Below are positions 1-9,511 of a stretch of 64,000 nt of DNA, piece after piece (the first letter of the stretch is position 1; each line of letters starts with the position of its first letter). The translations under genes were made by a program, and so were the position numbers. The notes under the pieces were generated by a model, which saw only the letters and a list, made by a program, of their open reading frames with translations, ran no database searches and was not told the origin of the DNA. Source of the stretch: Cyanobacteriota bacterium SRBZ.bins.94.201705 (GTDB lineage: Bacteria > Cyanobacteriota > Cyanobacteriia > Cyanobacteriales > Cyanobacteriaceae); assembly GCA_030549855.1 (NCBI GenBank), contig JAUQQP010000034.1:34161-98160 (forward strand). The letters are read 5' to 3'.

Positions 1-639
1 GTTACCGAAAGGGAATCCTGGATTTTGAGCAACAAGGAGGCCAATCCTAATATTACCATTGAAGAGAATGCCCGTCAAATTGAACCCGGTTACCACTCCC
101 TAACCCCCGAAAAACAAGCCCAGGTGTGTGAAGAGGTTAAAAGGGTGTTAGACTCCATTTGGACTACCCATGGCAATGGCCAATGGCGGGATAAAGTCCT
201 AGTCAACGACCGAATAGCTGACAATATTTTTCAACAAATCCAAACCCGTCCTGAGGAGTATTCCATCCTAGCTACCATGAATTTGAATGGAGACTACCTC
301 TCTGACGCCGCCGCCGCTATTGTAGGGGGATTAGGTATGAGCCCAGGTGCCAACATTGGTGACAATTGTGCCATTTTTGAAGCCACTCATGGTACAGCCC
401 CAAAACACGCCGGGTTAGACAAGGTGAATCCCGCCTCCTTGATTCTGTCTGGGGTTATGATGTTGGACTTTATGGGTTGGCAGGAAGCGGCTGATTTAAT
501 TCGTCATGGCATCAGTAAGGCCATTGCTTCCAGACAGGTTACCTATGACTTAGCCCGTCTTATGACTCCCCCCGTCTCCTCTCCTTTAAAATGTTCTGAG
601 TTTGCCCAGGCTATCATCCATCATTTTTCTTCCTATTAA
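1..639 (+). CDS. icd: NADP-dependent isocitrate dehydrogenase, C-terminal part (5' truncated by window)
   Basis: Oxidative decarboxylation of isocitrate to 2-oxoglutarate; in cyanobacteria this supplies the carbon skeleton for ammonium assimilation. The reading frame is open from base 1, so the gene begins upstream of the window and the TTG at base 25 is internal. The visible part holds the conserved block [20 protein letters not shown] and the following [19 protein letters not shown] segment that form the cofactor and substrate pocket of the decarboxylating dehydrogenase family. The sequence then ends with the usual C-terminal helices, and the stop is at 637-639. A short hairpin with a T-run follows at 676-700. 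Family identity is clear; NADP rather than NAD use is inferred from the cyanobacterial enzyme type. Confidence 0.93.
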   Translation, partial: VTERESWILSNKEANPNITIEENARQIEPGYHSLTPEKQAQVCEEVKRVLDSIWTTHGNGQWRDKVLVNDRIADNIFQQIQTRPEEYSILATMNLNGDYLSDAAAAIVGGLGMSPGANIGDNCAIFEATHGTAPKHAGLDKVNPASLILSGVMMLDFMGWQEAADLIRHGISKAIASRQVTYDLARLMTPPVSSPLKCSEFAQAIIHHFSSY

Positions 640-675
640 TTCAGGGTTAATAACTAGATATTAATACGCAAGTTT

Positions 676-700
676 CGGGCCTTAGGGCCTGCTTTTTTTT
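676..700 (+). terminator. Rho-independent terminator after icd
   Basis: A six-pair stem (one G-T wobble) with loop TTAG, bases 676-691, is followed by a run of eight T at 693-700, 37 bp after the icd stop codon. The stem is short but the U-tract is strong. Confidence 0.6.
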
Positions 701-838
701 AGCCTCCCTCCTCATAAAACCGGGGCCTACTTTAAGGAAAATTAGTAAAAAAAAGGTTAAAATCAGGGTTAATACTGATTGCACTGAGAAAAAAAACAAT
801 TAACATCGTAGCTAGGGAGGGAGACAGGGAGGAAAAAT

Positions 839-1873
839 ATGAAGACGGGATTAGTCATGAGTGGAAAAACGGAAACCAGAGAGGAAAAACCCTGGTGGAA
901 TCGCCCCATAATTGGGAAAAAGACGCTGTGTGAGTATTTATTTAAAAACCATTCCCGTCTACAAGTTTGTAAAGAGGTAGTCTCTCTCCACGATTATTAT
1001 TTAGAGGCTTTAGAGGGGATTACTGTTAACTTAAAGGCACTTTTCAACGAAAAATTTGCCCAGCCAGGTTTCCTTATTTTTGCCCGCCTCCAAACCCATT
1101 TTCAACGATATTATGAGTCCAATAACCACTATGTTTTAGTGGGCCGCGAGTTGTTTGAAACTATAATAGACAACATAGAAATTCTTCAGAAAATTCAAAG
1201 TCTAGAAGACACTGCCACTAGTCAGGCAGCCAAAGAATTCTTCCGGGAAGTTTTTAAGCTAGTGGGGGAAAATCACCACAAGTTAGTCTTCCAGGAAAAG
1301 CTAAATAAACTGGAGGCGCAATTTTTAGATACGGCTAAAGATGAAAGGGAAAAAAAATTAATAGAAAATTATAGCAGCTGTTACCGGAAAATATCTGAAA
1401 TAGACGGGTTAATTAACTTTATTGAGTTGTTGAAAACAGAAGGACTAAACAAGTGGGAGATATTTGTCAAAATCAAAAAGTTTCTCCACTGTCAACAGGC
1501 AGAATCCCTAGAAAATCTCAAACCCTTGTTGTTGTTTGCCAAGACAGAAGAGACATTTTTCCTCTCCCTGGCAGATAAGATTCTCCACATGAAAGAAGAT
1601 AAGGAAACTCAGTTGACAAATATAGCAAGAATCATCCAATACATAGGTTTGAATGAAAAATATGCCCACATTTACCCCCAATTCCAGCTATTTTTACGCC
1701 AGCTAAGAAAATGGGAAAAAGTCTACCACTCCATCAACTCCATCAGGAATCAATATGACAGCAATCAGTTTGTTATTCCCCCCACTTTTAAAGCCAAACT
1801 ACCTGGGTTTGAACTATATAAAACCTATCATGATTATCTGGGACATGCCCATTTTGTTAAGATGATTTACTAA
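839..1873 (+). CDS. Conserved hypothetical protein, 344 aa
   Basis: I do not recognise a named family. The protein is soluble, rich in Lys/Glu and predicted mostly helical, without a signal peptide or membrane segment. An N-terminal segment near residues 18-45 (KPWWNRPIIGKKTLCEYLF) is followed by long amphipathic helices to about residue 300. The C-terminus is aromatic and basic (YKTYHDYLGHAHFVKMIY). The start is well supported by a GGGAGG ribosome binding site a few bases before the ATG at 839. It stands alone between icd and a DUF928 gene on the same strand, with a 75-bp gap to the latter. Function unknown. Confidence 0.72.
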   Translation: MKTGLVMSGKTETREEKPWWNRPIIGKKTLCEYLFKNHSRLQVCKEVVSLHDYYLEALEGITVNLKALFNEKFAQPGFLIFARLQTHFQRYYESNNHYVLVGRELFETIIDNIEILQKIQSLEDTATSQAAKEFFREVFKLVGENHHKLVFQEKLNKLEAQFLDTAKDEREKKLIENYSSCYRKISEIDGLINFIELLKTEGLNKWEIFVKIKKFLHCQQAESLENLKPLLLFAKTEETFFLSLADKILHMKEDKETQLTNIARIIQYIGLNEKYAHIYPQFQLFLRQLRKWEKVYHSINSIRNQYDSNQFVIPPTFKAKLPGFELYKTYHDYLGHAHFVKMIY

Positions 1874-1948
1874 TTCAAACATTTCCCCCGGCCCTCCCGT
1901 CTCCCTGTTAGAATAAACAATAGGCCTATAGACACTAATATCTGTGCC

Positions 1949-2800
1949 ATGGGGAGACTAACAAAGGGATATAAGGAAGTAGGGATAAGGCAGAGTGGTG
2001 AAACCAGTCTCCACCCCCTCGTCTCTACCCCCTGGTTAAAAGTGGGGATTGCCTTCATTCTGACTTGCTGCTGTGTATCCCCCCTCCACAGTCAAACAAC
2101 CCCAACCACCCCCTCACCCGCCAGTCAAGCCAGCAGAGAAAAACCAAACCCCAAGTTAAAACTAAGACTACCACTTCCCCCCCAAACCGGTACACCTGTA
2201 GGCAGTAACAGAAGCCAAATCCCAGGCGCAACACGATCGCCTTTCTCCTGTAATTCGACCAGTATCCCACTAGTAGCCTTAATTGCTAATCAAGGGAAAG
2301 ACTACACCCTCCACAGTCATCCCCGTTTTTGGTTTTATCTGCCTGTCTTTACTGCAAAGATAACAACTCTAGAATTCACTCTTAGAAACGCTGCCAATCA
2401 AACCGCTACTTATCGTATTCCCTTTGCAGCTAATCCCACCGGCTTATTCAGAATTTCTCTTCCCAAAGAGGCTGAATTTGCCCTACAGGATGGGGAAAAT
2501 TATACCTGGCAATTGAAACTAGTCTGTCGGGAAGAAAATAAAGTCACACGCAGCTATAGGGTGACAGGAGGTATTCAAAAACTGGCAACTACTCCCGAAT
2601 TAGAGTTACAACTGACTCAATTGTCTCCCCTAGAAAGATATGAATTCTATCGGGATAATAATCTATGGTACGATGCCGTGGATGAATTGGCCCAATTGTA
2701 TCTAGAAAATACAGATAACCCTGTCATCAAAAAGGAATGGCAGAATCTACTTAGATTGTTACAATTACAAGATTTGTCTTTTCAGCCACCGGGGGGATAA
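1949..2800 (+). CDS. DUF928 family protein, probably exported
   Basis: A 283-residue protein matching the cyanobacterial DUF928 pattern: a Ser/Pro/Thr-rich linker (about residues 50-90) precedes a beta-rich domain (PLVALIANQGKDYTLHSHPRFWFYLP..) and a C-terminal helical part (YEFYRDNNLWYDAVDELAQLYL). A hydrophobic stretch at about residues 29-48 (WLKVGIAFILTCCCVSPLHS) looks like a signal sequence or anchor, preceded by an unusually long N-terminal tail, so the true start could lie a little downstream. DUF928 has no established biochemistry; its genes often sit with CHAT/TPR proteins and divergent sigma factors, and here a sigma factor follows 34 bp downstream. The domain probably works in the periplasm or at the membrane. 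Confidence 0.82.
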   Translation: MGRLTKGYKEVGIRQSGETSLHPLVSTPWLKVGIAFILTCCCVSPLHSQTTPTTPSPASQASREKPNPKLKLRLPLPPQTGTPVGSNRSQIPGATRSPFSCNSTSIPLVALIANQGKDYTLHSHPRFWFYLPVFTAKITTLEFTLRNAANQTATYRIPFAANPTGLFRISLPKEAEFALQDGENYTWQLKLVCREENKVTRSYRVTGGIQKLATTPELELQLTQLSPLERYEFYRDNNLWYDAVDELAQLYLENTDNPVIKKEWQNLLRLLQLQDLSFQPPGG

Positions 2801-2834
2801 TATAACAGTCTAGTCTCAGAAAAATGGCCACATC

Positions 2835-4031
2835 ATGAAGCCGAGAAGTGATTTATTCGACTTGTTTTCCACCTTTATCCAATTTTCCGAGGATAAGTTT
2901 GGGGGATGGCTTACGGATTTAAGACTCAGGAAAAACGTAGAAAGGATTTCCCAACAGGAGGAGTTTAAAAGCATAAATGAGGAATTCCTAGCCCTATACT
3001 TCTATAGACAATGGCTTCACCATCCCAACTCCCTCGCCAAAAACCATCTTCTTGCCTATCTCCAAGAACCCTGCTATTTAACCGCCTTAAACGTTTTTAG
3101 AAGATTCCCCCATCTTCCCTATACTCTATCCGATTACTTTCAAATTTGTCTAGCTAACTATGAAGAAATATTAAGATACTATAGACCAAATCAGGGCACA
3201 TCCCTAGCAAATTTTGCTAAGTTGGGATTTAGAACAATCCTCAATAATAGTCTGAGACAGAAGGCAGCCGCAGACATTTGTACAGATTGGGCGTTGTTGC
3301 GTAAAACTAGTAGGAAAAGGCTGATTGCCAGTTTACAAGAAGCGGGATTGGATTTTTTTACTATACAACAGTATTGTCTGCTTCTCAGTTGTTTTCAGAA
3401 AGTCTATACCCCCAGTGAAAAAAAGACGTCTCAAAAACTCAACTCGCCACCGCCATCTGTCTGGGAGAAAATTATCACCGCCTATCAACAACAACTGAAA
3501 AATTATCCCCAGTTGTCGGATAACGCCAGCCAAATTAGTCCGGGAAAATGCGCTAAAATCCTAAAAAACTGTGCCCAACTCATTCGCCAGTATCTATACC
3601 CAAAGACAGTATCCTTAAATGCCACCATTAACAGTCAAGGAGAATCCAAAGAATTGTTGGAGACAATCGCCTCCGAAAAATCCTCTCCCCTGCAACAAAT
3701 TATAGAAACCGAAGAGGCTGGTATAAGGGAGAAAGTCTCTAAAAACATGCAAGAAATTGTTACACAGACTCTCCGTCAACTCCCCTGTGAATTGTTACAA
3801 ATCCTCGAATTGTATTATAGGGATAATCTCACTCAAAAATCCATTGAGCAACAAACAGGTATGAGACAGTACAATATCTCCCGTAAACTGGCAAAGGCAA
3901 GAGAGATACTCTTAAAAAATCTAATGGCCTGGATTAGGGATAACTTGGATATTCACATTACTCTGGATAACGTTAAAGACATAAATCTCATTTTAGAAGA
4001 ATGGCTGATTGACTACTATAGTCGGAAATAG
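2835..4031 (+). CDS. Divergent sigma-70 family factor (cyanobacterial group 3/SigI-like)
   Basis: A 398-residue protein with sigma-70 organisation. A helical region-2-like segment at about residues 105-165 carries FQICLANYEEILRYY and a GTSLANFAKLGFRTILNNSLR stretch. The C-terminal region-4 helix-turn-helix at about residues 310-365 reads LPCELLQILELYYRDNLTQKSIEQQTGM then ISRKLAKAREILL. The middle (about 170-270) is diverged and does not resemble region 3. It lacks the canonical -10 recognition residues of primary sigma factors, so it is an alternative factor or a sigma-derived regulator. It follows the DUF928 gene closely and is probably co-transcribed with it, a pairing seen in other cyanobacteria. 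No strong ribosome binding site is visible before the ATG. Confidence 0.75.
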   Translation: MKPRSDLFDLFSTFIQFSEDKFGGWLTDLRLRKNVERISQQEEFKSINEEFLALYFYRQWLHHPNSLAKNHLLAYLQEPCYLTALNVFRRFPHLPYTLSDYFQICLANYEEILRYYRPNQGTSLANFAKLGFRTILNNSLRQKAAADICTDWALLRKTSRKRLIASLQEAGLDFFTIQQYCLLLSCFQKVYTPSEKKTSQKLNSPPPSVWEKIITAYQQQLKNYPQLSDNASQISPGKCAKILKNCAQLIRQYLYPKTVSLNATINSQGESKELLETIASEKSSPLQQIIETEEAGIREKVSKNMQEIVTQTLRQLPCELLQILELYYRDNLTQKSIEQQTGMRQYNISRKLAKAREILLKNLMAWIRDNLDIHITLDNVKDINLILEEWLIDYYSRK

Positions 4032-4194
4032 TCTCTCCAACTATTGCCCCTTATATAACCTATCCTTAACAAAAATCAACGACAATACAGGACAGTTTTA
4101 CAAAGAATCTTATAGACAAAGTGCATATATAATATACTTAGATTAACGAAAGCATAATTGACCGAGGAAGTCAACAAGAAAAAAGGAGAAGCTC

Positions 4195-4626
4195 ATGAAA
4201 GCAAATTTTGTGGAATTTACCCCAGAATATTATACAGGCAACGAGAAAATTGACAAAGAGCACCAACAGTTGTTTACAATCATCAACAGACTTTATAGTG
4301 CCATGAGAGAAGGAAAAAGTAAAGTTATATTGCAGGAGATATTAGACGAGTTGTTAGACTACACCATAAAACACTTCACTGACGAGGAATTGTACATGTT
4401 ATCCTATAACTATCCCCGTTATCATGAACACAAGAGAATCCATCAAGAATTGACGGACAAGGTAAAACAGTTTCGACAAGAGTTTATGGCGGGTAATAGT
4501 TTTATTAGTGTAGAGTTGTTGCTTTTCCTCAACAACTGGCTAGCCAACCATATCAAGGTAGAAGATTTCGCCTACATGAGACATATAAGAGAAGTGGAAA
4601 AACAGAAACAAATGGAAGCAAAATAA
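4195..4626 (+). CDS. Bacteriohemerythrin
   Basis: A 143-residue hemerythrin-domain protein that binds O2 (or NO) at a non-heme diiron site inside a four-helix bundle. The expected ligands are visible in order: His in EKIDKEHQQLF, His and Glu in IKHFTDEELYM, two His in YPRYHEHKRIH, and His plus Asp in NHIKVEDFAY. The GNEKIDKEHQ start and total length fit single-domain bacteriohemerythrins. The start is fixed by AAAAGGAG just before the ATG. A strong terminator follows at 4649, so the gene is probably monocistronic. The next gene downstream is a cyclic-di-GMP enzyme; an oxygen-sensing link between them is possible but unproven. Confidence 0.93.
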   Translation: MKANFVEFTPEYYTGNEKIDKEHQQLFTIINRLYSAMREGKSKVILQEILDELLDYTIKHFTDEELYMLSYNYPRYHEHKRIHQELTDKVKQFRQEFMAGNSFISVELLLFLNNWLANHIKVEDFAYMRHIREVEKQKQMEAK

Positions 4627-4648
4627 TTCTAATTACCGGTTATGGGGA

Positions 4649-4676
4649 GAGAGTTACTACAACTCTCTTTTTTTTT
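4649..4676 (+). terminator. Rho-independent terminator of bacteriohemerythrin gene
   Basis: A seven-pair stem GAGAGTT/AACTCTC with five-base loop ACTAC is followed by a run of nine or more T, 20 bp after the stop codon. Confidence 0.85.
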
Positions 4677-4822
4677 GGTTCATTCTCCCCATCAAAAATA
4701 GGTTATCATATTAGCAGCATTTTCCACTGGCTGGACTGTGTGGGAGTTGTCTTGAAGGCGGAAAACAATTAGATAAACAAGAGTAGGATGCGATTTTCTC
4801 GACATTTAATAGGTTATCGGCT

Positions 4823-7312
4823 ATGGGGGAATATTCCAACTCTCAACACATATTGACAATAAAGTATGGGGATGTTGTGCAGAGAATATCCTTGAATCAA
4901 GAAATATATTCAGTAGGGCGTCACTCCAGTAACAAAATTATAATTCCTCACCCAATAGTATCTCGTTTTCACTGTACTATTTTACCGGTAAAATACAAGG
5001 GAGAGGTACAACAAAATCTCTTCTGGATTATAGACGGGGATTTAAAGGGAAATAGAAGCAGTAATGGGATTTTTGTCAACGGCAACAAAACCCTTTCCCA
5101 CGAGTTAAAACCCGGGGATTTAATTCACATTGGTGGGGAAGAGATAGAGATGAGATATGAGATAATCGAGGAAGGAAAACCGGGTTTAATTTCTATTACA
5201 ACAGAAGAATCCTCCCTTGAATCTACAGAGAAACTTAAAACCTTAGAACAAAAGTCCACCTTATTGAAAAAAGCTGCCTCTGACACAACGGTGCCGGAAA
5301 AAACAAAATATAATAAAGAAAATTTCTTCCTCAATGAAGTCCTTTTTGTCCTGGAAGAAAACCAGTACCAACTCTCCTGCCCCTATCTGAAGATTAGTAA
5401 CAATAATACCCTAATAGAAGCCAATGAGGTTTTCCGAGAAAGTTTCCCAGAAATAGACGACAACCACAATCCTTTTTTGGAAGACGCCTGGTTGGAATTG
5501 AAAGAAAGCCAAAAAGGTTTCCGGGTAAGAGAGGTAGAATATAAGGGGAAAATCTACACCCAATATCTGAGATACACCCCCGATAAAAAGGCAATAAAAT
5601 CCTACATTTTTTCCTTCCACGAGAGACATAATCAGGAGAAGATTCTGAGAGAGAATGAGGAGAAATATCGGGCAATAGTAAGACAAATATCTGAGGGAAT
5701 TATACTAGTAGATCCTGCCACAAAAAGGATTATAGAAGCCAATCCTGCCTACTGCAGTTTGGTAGGGTATAAGCAAGAAGAAATGGTCAATCTGAAGATT
5801 TATGAGGTAATAGCCACAGACCCAGAAATAAATGATGCTATTATAAGTAAGGTACAAAGGGAGCGTTTACACATAACCCAAGAATCAATACACCGTCACC
5901 GCAACGGCAGTTTGATAGACGTAGAAGTAAATGTTAGCACAATTTGTTATGGGGCCAAGGAGTATATTTGTTATGCGGTAAGAGACATAACAGAAAGAAA
6001 AATGGCGGAGGAGTTACTATACTATCAGGCTTCCCACGACTGGCTAACCCGACTGGGAAACAGGAGTCTTTTCAATGAAAAACTACAAAAAGCTGTTGCT
6101 AGGGCTCAGCGGTACAACAGTAGTCTGGCAGTAATATTTATAGATTTAGACCGCTTCAAGAATATCAATGATACACTAGGCCATGATGTAGGGGATCGTT
6201 TTTTACAACAGGTAGCCGTCAGACTAAAAAATTGTCTAACAAGCCAGGATACCATTGCCAGATGGGGGGGGGATGAATTTACTATCCTGTTACCGGAAAT
6301 AACAAATCCTGAGGATGTTGCCGTTGTTGCCAAGAGGGTATTTGAAAGCCTTCAACAGCCAATTGTGGTTGGCGAATACCAACTCTACTGTCATCTGAGT
6401 ATGGGTATTGCCATATATCCTCAAGATGGCGAAACACCAGAAACCCTAGTGAAGAATGCAGATGTTGCCTTGTATCGCAGCAAAGACAATGGTGGCAACC
6501 AGTATCAATTTTACAATCCCTCCATGAATCAGAGAAGACAAGACTCCCTACACTTAGAAACCCATTTATATCGTGCCATTGAAAACAAACAACTATATTT
6601 AGTATACCAACCCCAGATTCATGTTCACTCCCGGCAAATAGTAGGAGTAGAAGCCTTATTGCGGTGGCGACATCCAGATTGGGGGATGGTATCACCGGGA
6701 GATTTTATTCCCATTGCCGAGGAGACAGGTTACATCAATACCATTGGCGAGTGGGTTTTATACACTGCCTGTAAAGACAACAAAAAATGGCAAGAGGCTG
6801 GTTTACCCCCCATAAAGATAGCCATTAACCTATCTGCCAGACAGTGTCAACCCAGTTTGCTGCCTACTATTAGGAATATTATCAGAGAAACACAGATAGA
6901 CCCAAATTATTTAGAGTTGGAAATAACAGAAACAACCATTATAGCCCATCCAGAGTTGACGAAAGAAATCCTAGAGGAATTGACGGCTATGGGGGTATCA
7001 ATTGCCATTGACGATTTTGGCGCCGGCTATTCTTCTCTTAGTTATTTGAAGAAATTTCCCTTTAGGAAACTGAAAATAGATCAAAGTTTTGTGGGGGGGT
7101 TAAAAGAAGACTCTCCGGAAGATGTAGCAATTATTTCGGCAATAATAACCCTAGGGAAAGGATTTAATTTGGAGGTTGTGGCGGAGGGAGTGGAAAATAC
7201 ACAACAAGCCAATTTACTAGAAAGACTAGGTTGTAGGATAATGCAAGGGTACTTATTCAGTAAACCCTTATTGGCGGAGGAGATAATTCCCTTTGTAAAA
7301 GGCAACAGTTGA
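4823..7312 (+). CDS. FHA-PAS-GGDEF-EAL cyclic-di-GMP turnover protein
   Basis: An 829-residue cytosolic signalling protein. The N-terminal FHA domain (about residues 25-105) has VGRHSSNKI, SRFH and SSNGIFVNG motifs and should bind phosphothreonine. A PAS-like region (about 170-270) and a clear PAS domain (about 275-395, ending DITERKMAEELL) follow. The GGDEF domain (about 400-565) has an intact WGGDEF active site. The EAL domain (about 575-825) keeps VEALLRW, ELEITET, IDDFGAGYSSL and AEGVEN. Both catalytic motifs look intact, so the protein may make and degrade c-di-GMP. No membrane segment is seen. FHA input suggests control by a Ser/Thr kinase. It follows bacteriohemerythrin but is separated by a terminator. 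Confidence 0.93.
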   Translation: MGEYSNSQHILTIKYGDVVQRISLNQEIYSVGRHSSNKIIIPHPIVSRFHCTILPVKYKGEVQQNLFWIIDGDLKGNRSSNGIFVNGNKTLSHELKPGDLIHIGGEEIEMRYEIIEEGKPGLISITTEESSLESTEKLKTLEQKSTLLKKAASDTTVPEKTKYNKENFFLNEVLFVLEENQYQLSCPYLKISNNNTLIEANEVFRESFPEIDDNHNPFLEDAWLELKESQKGFRVREVEYKGKIYTQYLRYTPDKKAIKSYIFSFHERHNQEKILRENEEKYRAIVRQISEGIILVDPATKRIIEANPAYCSLVGYKQEEMVNLKIYEVIATDPEINDAIISKVQRERLHITQESIHRHRNGSLIDVEVNVSTICYGAKEYICYAVRDITERKMAEELLYYQASHDWLTRLGNRSLFNEKLQKAVARAQRYNSSLAVIFIDLDRFKNINDTLGHDVGDRFLQQVAVRLKNCLTSQDTIARWGGDEFTILLPEITNPEDVAVVAKRVFESLQQPIVVGEYQLYCHLSMGIAIYPQDGETPETLVKNADVALYRSKDNGGNQYQFYNPSMNQRRQDSLHLETHLYRAIENKQLYLVYQPQIHVHSRQIVGVEALLRWRHPDWGMVSPGDFIPIAEETGYINTIGEWVLYTACKDNKKWQEAGLPPIKIAINLSARQCQPSLLPTIRNIIRETQIDPNYLELEITETTIIAHPELTKEILEELTAMGVSIAIDDFGAGYSSLSYLKKFPFRKLKIDQSFVGGLKEDSPEDVAIISAIITLGKGFNLEVVAEGVENTQQANLLERLGCRIMQGYLFSKPLLAEEIIPFVKGNS

Positions 7313-7365
7313 AGAAACCCAATCCCCCTTCTCCCAATCACTGACGATAAACTGCCTTGTGGGAA

Positions 7366-8515
7366 AATAATTATCATCAGTCTCCAGTCAAGCCTCCCCA
7401 TAGTCACCCCACCGCCGGCATAAATAGTCAAGTCTCCCTCCAGTCACCTCTCCCCACGAATATAGGAAATGACTATCATCAGTCTGCAGTCAAGCCTCCC
7501 CATAGTCACCCCGCCGCCAACACGACGACGGCAATTTTAAAGAGAATGATTGTCATCCGTATACATTTGGCTAATACCAGACGCCTCATCCCCTTTGTTT
7601 TGAAATTGGGGGAATGATTATCATTCGTTTATGCTTGTTTAACTTTCATCTTGGAATAACCCTCAACAAAGGGTGAGGGGTTATTATACCTGTCGCCACT
7701 TTCTCGCCGCCACCGCATATCAGTAGATTGTCACCCGTCTTTAATTCCCGAGTTGACAACAGTGGAATTGATAGGCTTGCCGTTACCATGAAAACCCCTT
7801 CCCAAATGCAAGAGAATGATTATCATTGGTATAATTTTGACCAATTCCCACCAGAGGCTTCCCCATAAGACACTATTACTGGTATCCCCGCGGCGAATGT
7901 AGGAAAGAATTATCATTACCCCATGCAGACTACTAGTTATTTCTCTCTGCCGGTAAGTCCCTACACTTGAGAGAATGATTATCATTCGTATATATTTGCC
8001 CCACAACTGCCTGACAATAAGGGTTAAGTAGCCTTTTCTTTTTAATCTTCAGAGGGTGACTTAACCACTGTAAATTCATTCACCTAACTCTACCCCTTCC
8101 AGATAACCCAGGGGGGGAATTATTGTTGTCTCCACTAGCTACCACAACCGGAGTGTGATAGTGGTTGTCATCCACGGGGTTACCTTTCTTGGGGTGTCAT
8201 TTAGATTTTTATTCGTCTACGGCTGGCGGCTTCCTCCCCACCAAATCCCTTCCAGAAAAGAATTGGTAGTCTTATACAGACAAACTATCCTTCAAAGAGG
8301 ATAACTATCGCAATAAAACCACCCATTCCCCCCTTACCAGATGCCTTCCCATATCTCTATCACGAATAAAATATAATGATTATCATTATTCAATCGCCCC
8401 TTTCACCCCTCCTCTCTCTGGTAACCTCTGGAAAGCGTTATTCGTCTGTAGTCAACTCCCCACCCCCTACAGTCACCTTCCCCTTTTTGGCTATCGCGAG
8501 AGAATAATTATCATT
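7366..8515. promoter_or_regulatory. Array of nine Fur-family-box-like palindromes in a gene-free convergent gap
   Basis: Nine 13-base sites close to the palindrome AATGATTATCATT lie at 7366, 7468, 7545, 7613, 7815, 7905, 7974, 8375 and 8503. Four (7613, 7815, 7974, 8375) match exactly, and the others differ at one to three bases. The shape (two 6-base inverted arms around one base) fits Fur/Zur/PerR-type operators. Several sites are followed by a similar tail (CGTATACATTTG-like), so the sites are embedded in a diverged repeat rather than being isolated operators. The gap 7313-8631 holds no convincing gene, and both flanking genes end into it, so these are not ordinary promoter operators for the neighbours. 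Fur-type binding is inference from motif shape. Confidence 0.7.
7372..7518. repeat. 45-bp direct repeat, two copies, within the Fur-like array
   Basis: Bases 7372-7416 recur at 7474-7518 with 2 differences in 45 bases by eye. Each copy starts in the right arm of a Fur-like palindrome and continues into a CAAGCCTCCCCATAGTCACC-containing segment, showing that the palindromes were spread by duplication of a larger unit of about 100 bp. Confidence 0.8.
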
Positions 8516-8631
8516 CGTATTCATTCGATTCCCTATCCCCTGCCTGCTGGATGCTGTATTCAGTCATCCCCCCCACCCCTCCTCCCCTCTATACCCCCTA
8601 CGGAGAGAAAGACAAGTCTTCTGCCTATCCT

Positions 8632-9501
8632 CTAATCCCCCTCATGAGGATTTAATTTCTCACTCAACCCCTCCCCCAGCAAAGACAATCCTGTAACTAG
8701 TGTTGTCATAGCTAAGCCGGGAAATAACGCACTCCACCATACCCCCGTAGGTAGTCCATCCAAAGCTAGTTTTAAATCATGTCCCCACTCTGGCACGTCT
8801 TCAGGTAATCCCAGTCCTAAAAAACCTAATCCCCCCAGTATTAGAATAGCATCGGCGGCATTTAGTGTAAAGAGGACCGGAATATTTTGCACCACGTTGA
8901 GGAAAATGTGTTTATATACAATCCTAGCGGTAGACGCCCCCATTGCCTTGGCAGCCTCTACATATAATTCCGTTTTCACACTGGTAGTTTGATTCCTGAC
9001 AACCCTGTAGTATTGGGGGATATAAGAGATGGATAAGGCTATAGCAGCGTTTAAAATTCCCCTGCCTACCACAAATGCCAGGGTAACAGACAACAATAAG
9101 CCTGGGAGAGTGTAGATTGTATCCATCAAAAACAAAATCACCCTGTCCATTCTCCCCCCTAAATAACCACTAATTAATCCCAAAGGGACTCCTACAACTA
9201 TACTCAATATGGTGGCACAAATTACCACCTCGATTGCCGCTTGTGTGCCAAAAATTGTCCTAGAAAAAACATCATAACCCTGTGCATTTGTGCCAAACCA
9301 ATACTTCCCATTGGGAGGGTGATTTATGGGGTTACTAAGAGATTGTAGGGGGTTTTGAATCAATCCCCACTCTCGTAATAGAGGTGCCACAAGCGCTATT
9401 ATAACAAAGGTGATTGTAATGGCAACCCCGATATTCATCAAAAAACTCGAGATGTTGTTTTTCCGTTTCTTTTTACTTATAAAGCCAGTGATAACCGACA
9501 T
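8632..9501 (-). CDS. ABC transporter permease, peptide/nickel type (DppC-like)
   Basis: Inner-membrane permease of the DppC/OppC/NikC family (about 289 residues from the chosen start). The N-terminal transmembrane segment is followed by the family signature YWFGTNAQGYDVFSRTIFGT, then five further membrane segments and the cytoplasmic coupling loop EAAKAMGASTARIVYKHIFLN, which contacts the ATPase. The start at 9501 is chosen because GGGAGG lies just ahead; the longer frame to 9585 overlaps the upstream gene. It sits 10 bp after the glycosyltransferase-like gene, so the two form an operon. No DppB partner, binding protein or ATPase is nearby, so the partners must be encoded elsewhere. Substrate unknown. 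Confidence 0.88.
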   Translation of the reverse strand: MSVITGFISKKKRKNNISSFLMNIGVAITITFVIIALVAPLLREWGLIQNPLQSLSNPINHPPNGKYWFGTNAQGYDVFSRTIFGTQAAIEVVICATILSIVVGVPLGLISGYLGGRMDRVILFLMDTIYTLPGLLLSVTLAFVVGRGILNAAIALSISYIPQYYRVVRNQTTSVKTELYVEAAKAMGASTARIVYKHIFLNVVQNIPVLFTLNAADAILILGGLGFLGLGLPEDVPEWGHDLKLALDGLPTGVWWSALFPGLAMTTLVTGLSLLGEGLSEKLNPHEGD

Positions 9502-9511
9502 TTTCCTCCCA

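Noticed and set aside
7357..8006. Open frames 7357-7617 (+) and 7731-8006 (-) in the Fur-like array
   Set aside because: No ribosome binding site or domain; their codons follow the repeated palindromes, and both strands are equally open by chance.
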